Shown: positions 45,781-58,289, numbered from the stretch's first letter. The stretch is 64,000 nucleotides of DNA from Gigaspora margarita (GCA_009809945.1 WTPW01000021.1:385966-449965); one strand, 5' to 3'. Notes: a model not told the origin generated them from the letters alone. Made by a program: numbers and translations.

Positions 45781-46847
45781 CGTTTTTGATACTCCTGCAC
45801 TTACTTTTTTGATACTGATCGACATGAAAATCCCCAGTAAAATAAGAATTTTCAAAACTTTGAGCGAAGATATCTTGGCAACCATAAGACCAAATTTGGT
45901 CAAACATTTTTATTCGAATTCTATGGCTTCATAGAATTCAAATAAAAAAAATTCATCGAATTTAGTCAAGTGGTTGTCGAGTTATTTTCGCTCAAAGTCA
46001 GAGAAAATCAAAACGCCTATCAAAATAGAAGCTGCGCCAAATTTTTTATCTAACTTTGAGCGAAGATACCTCGACACCCATCTGACCAAATTTGATAAAA
46101 CTTTTTTTTTGAATTCTATAGCTTCATATAATTCAAATAAAAAAATTTTTATCGTGTTTAGTCAAGTGGTTGTCAAGATATCTTCATTCAAAGTTAGAAA
46201 AAAATCAAAACAACTATCAAAATAGAAGCTGCGCCAAATTTTTTTATAAATTTGAGCGAAGATATCTTGACGACCATCTAATCAAATTTGATAAAACTTT
46301 TTTATTTGAATTCTATGGCTTTATAAAATTCATATAAAAAAAGTTTTATCGAATTTGGTTAGATGGTCGTCAAGATATCTTCGCTCAAATTTAGAAAAAA
46401 ATTTGGCGCAGCTTCTATTTTGATAGTTTTGACTTTGAGCGAAGATATCTTGACAACCACTTGACTAAATACGATAAAAATTTTTTTATTTGAATTATAT
46501 GAAGCTATAGAATTCAAAAAAAAAAGTTTTATCAAATTTGGTCAGATGGGTGTCGAGGTATCTTTGCTCAAAGTTAGATAAAAAATTTGGCGCAGCTTCT
46601 ATTTTGATAGGCGTTTTGATTTTCTCTGACTTTGAGCGAAGACAACTTGACAACCACTTGACTAAATTCGATGAATTTTTTTTATTTGAATTCTATGAAG
46701 TCATGGAATTCGAATAAAAAAAGGTTTACCAAATTTGGTCTTATGGTTGCCAAGATATCTTCGCTCAAAGTTTTGAAAATTCTTATTTTTACTAGGATTT
46801 TCATGTCGATCAGTATCAAAAAAGTAAGTGCAGGAGTATCAAAAACG
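45781..46847. mobile_element. Foldback element B: five palindromic units inside long inverted repeats
   Basis: The outer arms cgtttttgatactcctgcac... and its exact inverse at 46796-46847 pair over more than 70 bp. Inside are five hairpin units (about 45857-46000, 46053-46202, 46246-46393, 46433-46578, 46630-46775) with the same arms as element A (tttgagcgaagatatcttg, gacaaccatctgaccaaatt). The spacers contain gctgcgccaaa and ctatcaaaatagaag in mirrored orientation about unit 3. Length (1067 bp) is close to element A. Outer ends differ from A except for a repeated ttttgata phrase. ORFs within (45712-46225) are low-information shadows. Confidence 0.8.
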
Positions 46848-47289
46848 TAAGATTTGCATCTAGGGGTCGTCTAAAGCCAGGTGCGTTCACGTGATATAAA
46901 GCCAATCAAATCATAAAATTTGATCTTTACGGATCAGCCCGATGAGACAAAAACAAAGAAAAAAAGTGAAAAACGCCGAAAATACAGAAACCGAGTGTCT
47001 AAACCTGTATAGGAGCATTAATAAAAAATGTCGGGAAGACAATTTTACGTATAAGTCAAGCCCTAACCCTAACCCCTAACTAACCCTTACCCTAATTTTA
47101 ATTAAATAATCAAAAACATATAAACGTACCTGGCTTTAGCCATCCCTCAGATCTAGAACAAAACAACTTTAAATGTGGTCAAGTGATCTGTAAATTTGAC
47201 CAGAAATATGAATGAACGGTTTTATTGATCATGTGATGCAAATCACCGTGGTTTGTTTCTCTTTCGGCAGTCTGTGCACTACTTGTCAC

Positions 47290-48473
47290 CAGTGTTTAAA
47301 ATTCAAATCGAAAGTTATGTTCTCAAAAGAGCATAAATTAAATTTTTATTGTTCTCAAGCACTTTTTAGTGTTCATTATATATTAAATATATTGAACATT
47401 AATTTTTAACGAATGTTCATGTTTATATTAGCTTCAAACAATATTGATATATATTGTTTATTAATTTACAACAAAATTAATTCAAATTAATAAAATTAAT
47501 AATATAATAATTAATTCTATGATCAATTTTGCACTATTCTTGGTATGTTAATTGAAAATTTAGCTTTTCTTATACTGCACTTACTCACTTGTAGTTTAAC
47601 ATATTGTGAATTAAAGTTATATATCTAACTTTTAATAATAAAATAAGTAGATTATAAATAAATAACTTATGCTCTGATAGTTTAATATAGTAAATAAAAT
47701 AATTTTTAATAAAGAATTCTATTGTTAATAATAATAACTTATTTGAAAATAAATTCTATACTTACAATTCACACACTAAGTTTATGCTTATCTATTAATA
47801 ATTTTTTAAACTTTGTATATGATTCTTTGTATTTTGTCAACATAACACAATGTATTATACAATTTAATTTCTAATAATTTTGTTAAAACTTCAGTGCTTT
47901 TTATATTTGTTCATAGTAAATCAAGTCTTTCTATAATATTTTACTAATGCAACTATTGGTTAATGCAATAAATTAGAATCCAATTACTTTGTTATTTAAC
48001 TATTTAAACTTTGTACTAACCAATACTTTGTGACTTTTTTATTTGCTTAGTATTAGCATATCATTTGACCCAAATTATTTATATATTAGTCTACACAATA
48101 ATGATACTCTCAATATAAAAAACACACTACATGGCTAATGAATGTTTATTTTAAAATTTTTAAAGGCTATTTCCTTAAATATTTATTTGTTACCTATATT
48201 GTACAACTTTAAACATATGTGCTATATATAGTATATACATATGTACAGAATTTGTTATTATTAAATTACATTATCAAATTGATAAACATTTTATATAATT
48301 TATTGATCTTATTAGTAAATCTAGAACATGAAAATTTTATAAATGTTCTCTTTGAGAACATTTCAAGAGGATAAAATGTTCTCAAATAAGAGAACCTTTT
48401 TTTAAATATCAATGTTCTTAAAAAAACTCAAACGTTCATTGAGAACCATGAGAACATTGAATTTTAAATACTG
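47290..48473. mobile_element. 1184-bp hAT-type non-autonomous element with 8-bp duplication
   Basis: CAGTGTTTAAAATTCAA and (inverse) CAGTATTTAAAATTCAA form the ends, followed inward by atgttctca motifs repeated on both sides. CTTGTCAC flanks both ends (47282-47289, 48474-48481), an exact 8-bp duplication. The interior is A/T-rich without a transposase ORF. It is inserted in the 44631-48632 block. Confidence 0.88.
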
Positions 48474-48632
48474 CTTGTCACTTATTTAGATATTTGATTG
48501 GATAATTGGGTAAATAATTTATCGGCTATAACCGGTCATTAACCGTATGAATGACCGTGGTCAACCAGTCATAAGCGGTTAACCGATCATGACCGACCGA
48601 TGACTGACCGTGACCGACCATGCCCATCCCTA

Positions 48633-50392
48633 TCTACGATCCACAAATATGATTATAGATAATATGTGGTATTGTAAAAAAAAAAGTTATCATGAACAAA
48701 TTTGTTCAGTGAACTCAATGAGTGGTTTTTTTATGGCTAGTGATTATGAAGTTTGTGAAATTGTAAACAAAATTGATAATTATGTTCATAGTCTTTTATT
48801 TATTTATTTATTTTTTTTATTTACTAGTCTAATTATTTCTTTACACTATTAATGGCGCCACCAAATGTTAGTCATAAAACTATTTCTTCGGTTATATAGA
48901 AATAATTAATTTCAGATTATATATGTAATGATGTTTCTTATTATTATACTAGTAATTACTCACACCCAAATGTCCGTGTATAATTATGCAATTCTTGATT
49001 ATTTTTATATAAAGAATATAATAACTTTTAATTTAATGATAAAAATTTTTTATTTAATTATTTTAATTTAATTTTTTTTATGAGAATTTTTATTTGTACA
49101 CTAGTGTATGAAACATGTGTTGTCAATGTCTCTTAAACCCTGATTATAAATTAGCCTTTGAGATTCCAACAAAAAATGTTTCTTGCAAAAATTTTAACAT
49201 AAACTATAACCCTTTCCGGTTTAATTTTAGTTAAAATTTATATGTTTTGTCACGCGGATTTGCAAATTTATTAAATAATACCCGTGTTCATACAGTGTAC
49301 AAGAAGAAATTTTCTTTTTCTTATTATGCTTATTAAATATTTTAATTATTTAAATTGCCTATAAAAATTTCAAATGCTTATCCCAAAAATTAAAAATTAT
49401 TACATATGTGACTATTTATTTCCTTGCCTTACTCATATTCTAAATATAATCAGTTCCTTTTGAATAAATGTCTATTGGAAGGAGGAGTATGCATTTACGA
49501 TTAAATACCCATGTCATTCTTGTTTCAAATATAGAATCTTCTCAAATGATTTCAATAATTCTACCCTTATTAGAACAAAAAAAAACCTGCTTCACAAAAA
49601 TATTTGTCAAGACTTAATAAACATTTATTTGGCATAAGTAACTTCTTTTTGTAAACTAGTTGTGTCTGTAATTTTAAAAAATTATGTTTATTGTCGGGGA
49701 TGATGAGTAAATCAGATGATGCTGATACGAAATTTTAAATTTTTTTGGGATGTTTTTTTCGTTTTTGTCTTATAGGGTTAAGGCAAAGGTTTTGGGTAGA
49801 TTTGATATTTAAAAAGTATATATGAATTTTATCAGGGCTTATAGTTTTAAATAGAGACCTCAAATTTCAGCATCATCTCCGAAATTTATTTAAGCAGTTT
49901 TTAAAATGAATTTTACTATTCTTAATAGTTTTTAACCACTATTTGCCTCTTAAATCAATTTAAAGACATTGCTTTTATAACCAATACCAGATAATATTAT
50001 ATTTATTCCAAATTAAGTATTTAATTCACTTTTTAAAATTGATTTAACTTTTACACACAAAATTATTCTTTAAAGAATCAATACGAATAATTAAAATGTA
50101 TTAGTAATACGTTTTATTTATAGTTAATAGTGATAATGATATTATCAGTTATGAATTCATTTATTCTTTAAAAATCATGACGGAAAGCAATATCACATGA
50201 TTTTTATCCAATCAAACTTAATATACATCATGTGATCATGCTTAACTCTAAAAAATTCCGTTTTATACCATTTTGCGCCAAAAATTCCAACATATTCATA
50301 TATATTTATATATGAATTTTCCGGGTTCCTGTCACTAACATTTCGGCAGTTATGTAAATAAGTATATACTTTAAAAGCATAGAATTTATACA
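48633..50392. other. Non-coding interval
   Basis: A/T-rich. The only structure seen is a weak inverted pair at about 49692-49889 (tcggggatgatg...gatgatgctga on the left, aaatttcagcatcatctccg on the right), resembling a diverged relative of the gctgatgctgaaa MITEs. Short ORFs at 48610 (+) and 50193-50396 (-) are not supported. Confidence 0.5.
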
Positions 50393-51629
50393 TCACTTGT
50401 TTTGAAATACAGTAAATACATCATTTATTTTATCTGAAATCGGATGCCGAATTAATTCTGAAACCCCATATTGCAAAAAATTAATTTTTAAATCATTGTT
50501 AAAATCAATGACATTATAAATCAGATTTATTAATATTGAACAGTCTTTTAACCTGAAATTTGAACTTGAACTATATTTAACCAAAACCATATTTTGATTA
50601 GAACCTTGTGGGATATTTAACCAGAACTTTTTAACTGAACTAAGTCTTAACGGTTGTTTTTGAAATTATATGTCCCTATTCATATATTCATAACTAATGT
50701 AGGTATACTAATCCCAAATCTTGTCATTACAAAAATAGTGAATGCAGTGCTTAAAACATCAGCGTAAATATGTGTTTTTAAATTTAAATAATTGTTTGTT
50801 TTATAATAAAGTCGTATTATTCGATATAAACCAATTGCCGCGAGTTGTAATATATCAATTGCGAATAAAATTAATTGATATTTAATCTCTTTCTCTTTTT
50901 TATCTGTCTTGTTCATAATATGTGTATCTTTCTTCTTCATAAAAACTTTACTCAAAAGAAAAAGATAAAAAATATAAACTCAGAAATAATATAATACAGT
51001 CGAAAAATATGTACAATTATCTCTCATATATTCAACACAACAGGAATGAATAGGCATTCTGGATGATCAGGATTGCAATATGCACCTACACATTTTGTAG
51101 TGTCAAGAATATTTACTGCTACTAAAAGAATTAATTCTATAAGACGTATACCCATAATTGTTATGTGAAAATATATAAATTTAGGTGAATTATATAGGGA
51201 ACAAACAGGTGACGTAAATATTGAACAAACATTTTTGCATTGTAAATATGCAAGATGTAACAAAGCTACTTTGGCGATCAAATTAAAAACCATTCTGATG
51301 TCATCTGCTATATAACAGGATGTCACATAATATTCATTTGAACATGAACTTCTACAATTAGGTCTTGCTATGTAAAACCAATTTAAGCAACTTAGACCAT
51401 AAATGTCTGGATCTGAACAATATTTAGATGCCACTATCATAATAGGCACAGCAGATTCGACAATAAGAGCCGATATATTCATAATACAAAAGAGAAAAAA
51501 GGGCCAAAATTTCTTTATTGTACCATTAGTAGTGTCTACTATTAACATTCGAAAGAATGATTCTAATCTAAGAATAAGGGCTGCACCAACAAATAATGAT
51601 GAGGTAATATTAAATTGTGCTAACTCCAT
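50393..51629 (-). CDS. Polytopic membrane protein, three exons (first junction unresolved)
   Basis: Exon 1 starts at ATG 51629 and stays open to 51024: about 190 residues with four or five hydrophobic helices (SSLFVGAALILRLESFF, WPFFLFCIMNISALIVESAV, LIAKVALLHLAYL, IRLIELILLVAVNIL) and a Cys-rich loop (CSDP...SCLNW...NCRSSCS). Exon 2 (ends 50709) encodes a basic linker and two helices (YQLILFAIDILQLAAIGLY, YADVLSTAFTIFVM). It joins exon 3 (50634-50393) through GTATAC...ttcag in phase 1 and ends at TGA 50393-50395. The exon 1-2 junction lies about 51100-50960; I could not choose between donors. About seven helices in all gives a GPCR-like count, but no family is recognised. Probable plasma-membrane or endomembrane location. 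Confidence 0.5.
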
Positions 51630-52761
51630 AGAATTAGTTGAAATTATTATATATCGTTTAGAAAATCAGCAAACGAGAATAGTGTCGAATGAATATAATG
51701 TGCTAAATTTATATTTCATCCATACTAATTTGAAAAATCAATTTAACAATATAGATTCTTCTACATAAGGGCGGACTAGTAATATTGACGGAAATAGTTC
51801 TCCGATATTAATTACACAAAATTAAAGTTTTGTGATAATGCATTAGCAAGTGCCACAATAGAAATTTCATAAATTAACTAAATATTTATTATCTGTTATC
51901 TCGGGCTGATACGTATACATACTAATATTCGGGTTTAGATAAATGTCTGCCGATGCTGAATTAATCGTTAAAGTGAAATAAAAATTATTTTAGGATGCTC
52001 TCAAGCATCTCTCTCTAGTGATAGAGATCATGCTCAAGTATTACGATCAATTGAAACAATACTTACGGTAATTTTTACTGAAGATTGATATTGCTAAATG
52101 CGAATATTAAATTTTTGACAAATCTATGATAAAAAAGATCTATGCGATGATGAACTCGTTTGGATGGATGAAGTATTTCCTACTATTCATTTAGATGTTT
52201 AAAGTGTAATACGTACATACGTATGTAAACAACTTGATTTTCGTGTACTATACAGTACTAAATTGTGTTATCATACTGTACACATTGTACACATGTGCTA
52301 CTTTATAATAGACGTACATACATGTATTCAAACTTTGATGGTGCGTAGGCACGAACGTACATACAGTATGTTGCAAATGTATGACTGATAAATGAATATT
52401 TAAAATGGATAAATAAATTCCAGAAATGCCTTTAAAATTTCTTTGATAAATTCAAATTATAGAAATTAATTGTAAAATCTATTTAAGTTTCTTTGATAAT
52501 TTCGTAATATAGAAATTAATTTAAAATCTATTTAAGTTTCTTTGATAATTTCATATTAAAGAAATTAATTAAAAATCTATTTAAGTTTTTTTGACAATTT
52601 CGAATTATAGAAATGAATTGCTTTTTTAAATTACCTTTAATTTCTATTGTAAAACTATATTAATGAACCTTATTCATAAATTCTTTGTTAATTTTGAAAT
52701 ATGGAACTATATTCAAAAGCTATTTTTAAAAAAGTATAATTATAATTGCTGAAATAATTTA
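51630..52761. other. Interval with weak exon-like text and a 49-bp tandem repeat
   Basis: Around 51995-52073 and 52130-52203 the plus strand reads coding-like text (SSDRDHAQVLRSIETILT; DKKDLCDDELVWMDEVFP then a stop) without a clean splice between them, perhaps a relic. 52437-52625 is a tandem repeat of 49 bp. Nothing else is seen. Confidence 0.35.
52437..52625. repeat. 49-bp tandem repeat, about four units
   Basis: aaatctatttaagtttcttt followed by gataatttc...atagaaattaatt recurs at steps of exactly 49 bp (cores at 52475, 52524, 52573) with a diverged first unit upstream. It lies just before the kinase fragment. Confidence 0.85.
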
Positions 52762-52869
52762 CAAGAAATTGGGAAAGGAGCATTTGAGATTGTATATAAG
52801 TCAGAAAGGAGCATTGGAGATCTAGTCGTCTTAAAATGCTTAAAAGCTAATACCAAATCAAAAATATAA
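52762..52869 (+). pseudogene. Protein-kinase N-lobe fragment
   Basis: The frame reads QEIGKGAFEIVYKSERSIGD then LVVLKCLKANTKSKI and a TAA. This is the glycine-rich loop (GKGAF..VYK) and the VxxK lysine of the ATP site, as in tyrosine-kinase-like families. The remainder of the domain (HRD, DFG) does not follow in the next 500 bp in any frame I could read, so it is a truncated relic. Kinase gene expansion is known in Rhizophagus, which fits. Confidence 0.55.
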
Positions 52870-55263
52870 AAAGGAATATATTAAAAAGATATATTATATT
52901 ACTAAAGATTTGCTGAATAATTCCTTCCAATTTACCTGATAAATAATTTTTACATACGCTACGTATCTAGATTCAGTTCATTGTTTGAAGTTTGTAACTA
53001 TGAAAACATAATTTGGTGTTACCAATTGTAATGATAATAATATAATATTATTGGCAATCAAAAAAATTTAGGTAAAAATATTAAAAATGTTTTGTCATGC
53101 CGTCTGCCGTAAATCATCCATAATTTAGACACCCATGCATTGGCCAGGGTGTGTATGTACAATAGGCAGATATGTTCGATGTAACAGTATTTTTTGTTCA
53201 AAATATTAATATAAATAGATTCTTTATTATTATCATTACAGAGTTATAAAAATGGATTTACATACAATTATATTTATGGTTTAATATTTTGAGTGTTAAA
53301 ATTTGAACGTATATGAAATTGCATATCTTGATATAAGGTGACTTTTTTTGTCTATCCAAAATGATTTCTTTTCAACGTAATTTGTGCTTTTTGTATATGA
53401 GAAATACAATTTTTCTCGAGCCTATTTTACTTGTATTCATTATTTGAATCATCTGAAAGAATTGTTAAAGTCTTGAGTTGAGGGTCATATCAGCAATAAA
53501 TTTTTATATTAAATTTTTATATGATACCATGTATAGTTTTGATTTACATGCCAGGAAAAGGTTCATAAATTGGTCTACTAAACTCAGTCTGGTTAAGATC
53601 AGTATAATTTCGATCAATTTGGAACCAAAATTTTGTTGAATGCTTTGACTCTGCTAATGAGCTAATAAACTAATGAAATGATACAATTAAAAGAAAATAT
53701 GTAATGAGTAAACTCAAATTATTTCTTTTGAGCCACGACCCAAGTTATGCATTAATAACAGAATCACTCAAATCTTTTTATCAACTTCATAGTACAGTCA
53801 AGTCGTTAAGATTATATTCACAAAAAATTCCGTTTTTCTTTGACTTCATATTTATAATTACTATAATTAACAATAATAATTTTTTTTAATATAATTATTT
53901 TTTTTATTTTTTGGGGCTGAAACTGGGGAGTGGAGTAGAAGATCTTTCCATACTTTACTAATTTCAGGCGATGTTCGACCCCCGTCCCTGTAATTAGACT
54001 TTACTGATTTCAGGCAATCTCCGGCTTCCTGTAAAAATTTAATCAGAGTTTAGAACAATAAAAACAAAAATATGATAAATCAAATAGACTATTAACGTGA
54101 ATATTAACATAACAGATATTATTAACTGTTAACGTAAAAATATGACTAATAAGAGTGTAATCAATATTATAAAAAATAGGGGAATTTACACATCAGGGCC
54201 CAAATTTGAAATAATTATGAATGAGGGCCCAACTTAAAAATATTTAGCGCTTAGAAATAATTGCTAGCGCTTGGTGTTACTTTGAAATTACTTTTAGGGG
54301 TAATTTAGGGGTAATTATGTTTGGTTTGGCGATATTTTTGGTAATTGATTTTCTTTAGAATGTCTTTTTTTGGTAATTTTAGGTTTCACAAATTTCAACC
54401 GATTGTAGTTGATACTCTATATCTCTTCTCAAGCGCATTATCAAGAGCAGCGCATTGCGATGCAATAGCTCAAGCGCGAGAGAGCTCAAGCGCGCTCATG
54501 TTTTTTCGCTTGTCGAATTACGGTTGTATATATAATAAAAAAAAATATATTTAATGATTACAAAAGATTTAAATTAATTAAAAAAAGGTAAATAAATTCA
54601 TTGTACTAAAATTGGATGGGTAAAATACTGCATAAATAACTTCATTAGTAAAGTAGAAGGTAATCGCCTAATCTTATTGGGTAGAAAAAGTCGAATTTAA
54701 GAGTTCGTTCAAGGAGTTCAATAATTGAGGGATAACACTAAAATGTAATTGATTTATGTTTGCTATTTTTGATTAACTTCATTATTATTTTTTTTATATT
54801 TGGACAATAAGGAAGAAAAGGTAAATGATTGTTTAATTAAAAATAACGTCAAAATCCTTAAATGACTTTATAGCTTTCTATGTTTATAATGGAATTATTC
54901 ATGCAAGATAATTATAAGATTTTCCCCTAAATTTTCTAACCATATTTGTAAATAAAACAATTTTTGACAATTAGAATAACTGATTTGAAATGATTGAAAA
55001 AAAAAGATGTTTAAGGTTTATAAAACTATTACATATTGATAATAAAAACTTTAATTGGTTCATCAAATTTCCAAACCGAACTCTTATGTGCTAGTGGTAT
55101 TCGTAGTCTCATAGCAAAAAATTTTTACACTGAATTTATTCATGCAGGTATAATAAGCTTTTTCGAAAATTTTATTACCATGCTAAATCAAATATGTAAT
55201 ATTATTCATACTTTCGTAATAAAGCAAAATATGTGCATTAAATATCTGTATCATCAATTAATT
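52870..55263. other. Non-coding interval
   Basis: A/T-rich. A duplicated segment of about 50 bp at 53958-54034 (tttactaatttcaggcgatg and tttactgatttcaggcaatc) and an unusual less A/T-rich patch at 54420-54520 with repeated caagcgcg phrases are the only structure. ORFs at 53704, 54345 and 55036 (+) show no recognisable feature. Confidence 0.5.
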
Positions 55264-56514
55264 ACCGTATATTCCCGAAAATAAGCAACCTTTTTTTGGG
55301 CGATTTTGAGCTCAAAAAATTGGTGGTTGCTTATTTTCAGGATATAGAAGATTTTAACAATTTATACTGAACACGGGGGTAGCTTATTATTGGGTATTTA
55401 TTTTTTAAAAAAAATAGTGTTGCAAAAACACACTATATATCGTTATTAAACTGTAGATAAATAGAATAATAGTGAAAATTTATTGAAAAGCATATAACTA
55501 ATGCTAATATATTAGTATTATACTTTCCAATAAATTGTCACTTGTATCTGATTATCTGATTTATACTGTACAGTAGGTATTTTATTTTTTTTAACGTTAA
55601 ATTAAAATTAAATAAATAAATAGATAAATAAATAAAAAAATAAACTAAAAATAAAAAAAGAACCATAATTAAAAAAAAAATACTAAAAAAAAAATACTAA
55701 AAAATAAAATAAATAATAAAAATCGAAAAGAAATTAAAAAAAATTGAAAAAAAATAAATAAAAAAAATGTTAGAAAAAATAATAAATTGTAAAAATCGAA
55801 AAAAATAAATAAAAAAATATATAAAAAAAAATTTAAAAATAATAAAAAAAACATATAAAAAAAAATAAAAAAACGTAAAAAAAATTGTAAAAATTGAAAA
55901 AAAATAAAAAAATATATTAAAAAAAATTTAAAAAATAAAAAAAAACATTAAAAAAAATTGTAAAACTCGAAAAAAAATAAAAAAGTTAAAAAAAAATAAT
56001 AAAAAAAACCATTAAAAAAACAAATAAAAAAAAATTATTTTTAATAAATTTTTTATTTAAATATGTACGTACATTTTATTTTACTTTGGTTTTTTTTTTA
56101 TTTATTATTATAAATATGGTACCGGTACAAGTTTAGGCTGTCTCAGAATTGTGCGATCAAAAAGATCTCGACCATTGAGCATATGCAAGTTACCTATTTT
56201 TGTAATATGCATATACACAATGGTGGAAATAATTTAGTTATTCCCAAGTAGGAAATAAGGTCGCTTTGATTAATGCCAGTACTACATTTTTCCCGATATA
56301 CATAAACGTTGCTAGAAAAATTTGTTTATTCCTAATTAAAAGTAGCGATGGTATTGGGGGGTAGCTTATTTTTGGAACAAAAAATTTTACTATTAAGTTT
56401 GGTTCGAAAAAGCGAGATAGCTTATTTTCAGGTCATAGATGATTTTAAGTTTTTTGTTCAAAAACGGGGAGGGTTACTTGTTTTCGGAGTAGCTTATTTT
56501 TGGGAATATACGGT
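55264..56514. mobile_element. 1251-bp TIR element (ACCGTATATTCCC ends) with a long A-rich core
   Basis: ACCGTATATTCCCGAAAATA and (inverse) ACCGTATATTCCCAAAAATA are inverted ends, each followed by agcnacc. AATT flanks both sides (55260-55263, 56515-56518). Internal copies of the end motif (ttggtggttgcttattttcagg, ggggtagcttattttt) form a larger mirrored structure. 55570-56040 is an extremely A-rich core of aaaaaataaat-type repeats. The minus-strand ORF there (55669-55854) is a low-complexity artefact. No transposase is seen. The ends resemble the 182-bp MITE at 16712-16893. Confidence 0.75.
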
Positions 56515-57705
56515 AATTATCGCTTACTCCTGTAATCAAAACCTATAAATAATTTTCTATTAATCTTATTCGAACTAATAAAAAATATTATAAAAAAGGT
56601 GTTTTCATTTTTATCGCGCAGCTACAAACAAATTTTATCTCAATCTTAGATAAAATAATAATAAAATCATTCATACTAGAAGCAGAGTACAACGAAGTGC
56701 ATGGTTATCTGAAGAGTGAAATATTGTGAACAAATACAGTTCTTTGATTAGTTATATTTTCACATGACATTATGGAATGCGATGGTCTGATTGCATTTTA
56801 TATTAAACTGGTTTGGTATGGCTTTCGTATGTATGTACATGCTATTCGTACATGATTATCCCTTCAAAAAGACTATTTTAAGTAAGTATTTCAAGTTAAA
56901 GTTATGCCTTATTTTTTATTTGATTTATTTTTATCTTACCGGTGTTATTATAATAATATTTCTGCACCCAAAAATCACAGCATTTCCTTATTCTGCCCCT
57001 GCTTTATTTGATCAATTATTGTTACATTCGATTATCCTTAAACCTTTCAATTGTTCCTCAGTAACACATATTGCTCCTATTACCTTATTTAGATATCCTT
57101 AGGGGGAGAGTAATTCATCCTACAATTAATTAAAGCCATCGTGATGCATCAAATGTCTATATTAATAATCATTATGCCATCGCTTTTGTATACAGATCAA
57201 TTATTATTGCTTCTTTTAGGGACGAATGAATATGAAGCCTTTAAATATTATTGTCTCGCCCTCACATAAAGTAATAGTACGATCAGGTTTATAGGTGTTA
57301 AAGGGCAATTAGACTTTTAGTTGTTATATCTCAATGACGAATTGATTGTATAAGAGAGAAGGAAGTTAAACTAACAATTGATTGGTGTAAATAATTTATA
57401 TAGATTACACATGTATATAAGTCCGATGTGTTCGCTCTTTGTATATTGAGAGGTTTTGAAAAACCTGTCATCGGAGTGACAGGGCGATCATTATTGCGAG
57501 ATCAGATGACTTTATAACCGATTATGTACAGGTTTTGTTATGTATCCTTTTATGGTATTTCTTTGATTATTGTCATGAGATTTTGTTTCAGAATTGCATA
57601 TGATTTTGATATTTACATAGTTATGATTATTGTTAGATCGATAACAGGGGAAAGGGACAATGACTGTGGCCAAGTATGAACCAGTGATACAGGAGGAGTA
57701 TTTAA
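56515..57705. other. Non-coding interval with paired hairpins
   Basis: No gene supported. The ORF at 56791-57102 (+) has hydrophobic stretches but no recognisable motif. At 57447-57484 two adjacent hairpins can form (aggttttgaaaaacct and cctgtca-tcggag-tgacagg) downstream of a tatataag box, resembling the structured R region of an LTR, but no partner LTR is visible. Confidence 0.4.
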
Positions 57706-58056
57706 GGGTAGGGTGAACATCGATCATTTTTACTAGTGATCACGTTACTAATTTTTTTACAATAACATTCAATTGAAATCAGGTGATGATCATATGATAT
57801 TTATGTTGTGTAACTTAGGCAAATTTCAATCAACTTAGGAAGAATTAATGATATATGCAAGTATGTTTTTTTTTAAATAATACAGGGGTTCAAATTATTA
57901 TAATTAGAATTAGAGGGTCTAATATATCTACCCCAAAACTTTTATAAAAATTGATTATATTTTTAAAAACTTTTATATGTAACATGTGTTCGATTTTGTA
58001 TAATATTTTTTTGGTTAATCTACTTATATAAGAAATGATCTATGTTCACCCTACCC
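57706..58056. mobile_element. 351-bp MITE flanked by TTAA
   Basis: GGGTAGGGTGAACATCGATC at the left and (inverse) GGGTAGGGTGAACATAGATC at the right are inverted, with TTAA on both sides (57702-57705, 58057-58060). TTAA is the piggyBac target duplication, although the GGGT start is not the classical CCC/T end. Non-coding interior. Confidence 0.7.
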
Positions 58057-58289
58057 TTAAGGCTGAGAATTCAATGAAGAAGGTTATCTTTCTTTTCGCT
58101 ATCGCTCGCCTCGTGAAAACTGGCTCTATCGTTTCTACTATATACATTTCAATTTGTTTTTAAAAATAAAAAAAATAAAAATAAAAAATTTTCATAAAGA
58201 AACTTTAATAAGTTAAATAACTGTATAGAGCAAGTAGTATTGTCATACAAAACATTGAATATGCCTACGAATTGCACATTGCATGCTAG

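Larger units (their letters stand above)
44631..48632. mobile_element. 4-kb composite block with hAT-type ends and accggtca subterminal repeats
   Basis: The left end TAGGGATGGGCACGGTC and the right end (inverse) TAGGGATGGGCATGGTC are inverted. For about 100 bp inward both sides carry many copies of accggtca/tgaccggt-type motifs, typical of transposase-binding subterminal repeats. No transposase ORF remains and no matching 8-bp duplication is visible (atatgaat versus tctacgat), so the two ends may come from different insertions. Inside are at least four other elements, listed separately. A further weak inverted pair (gcagatcatttggcc-like, about 45040 and 47180) lies within. Confidence 0.65.

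Noticed and set aside
51403..51768. 121-codon plus-strand ORF
   Set aside because: Antisense of exon 1 of the minus-strand membrane-protein gene.
54345..54554. 69-codon ORF over the caagcgcg patch
   Set aside because: No motif. The less A/T-rich patch is too short to support a gene.
55669..55854. Phe/Leu-rich minus-strand ORF
   Set aside because: Low-complexity A-rich core of the TIR element read backwards.
56791..57102. 103-codon hydrophobic ORF
   Set aside because: Random A/T-rich frames often give hydrophobic text; there is no second exon, motif or start context to support it.
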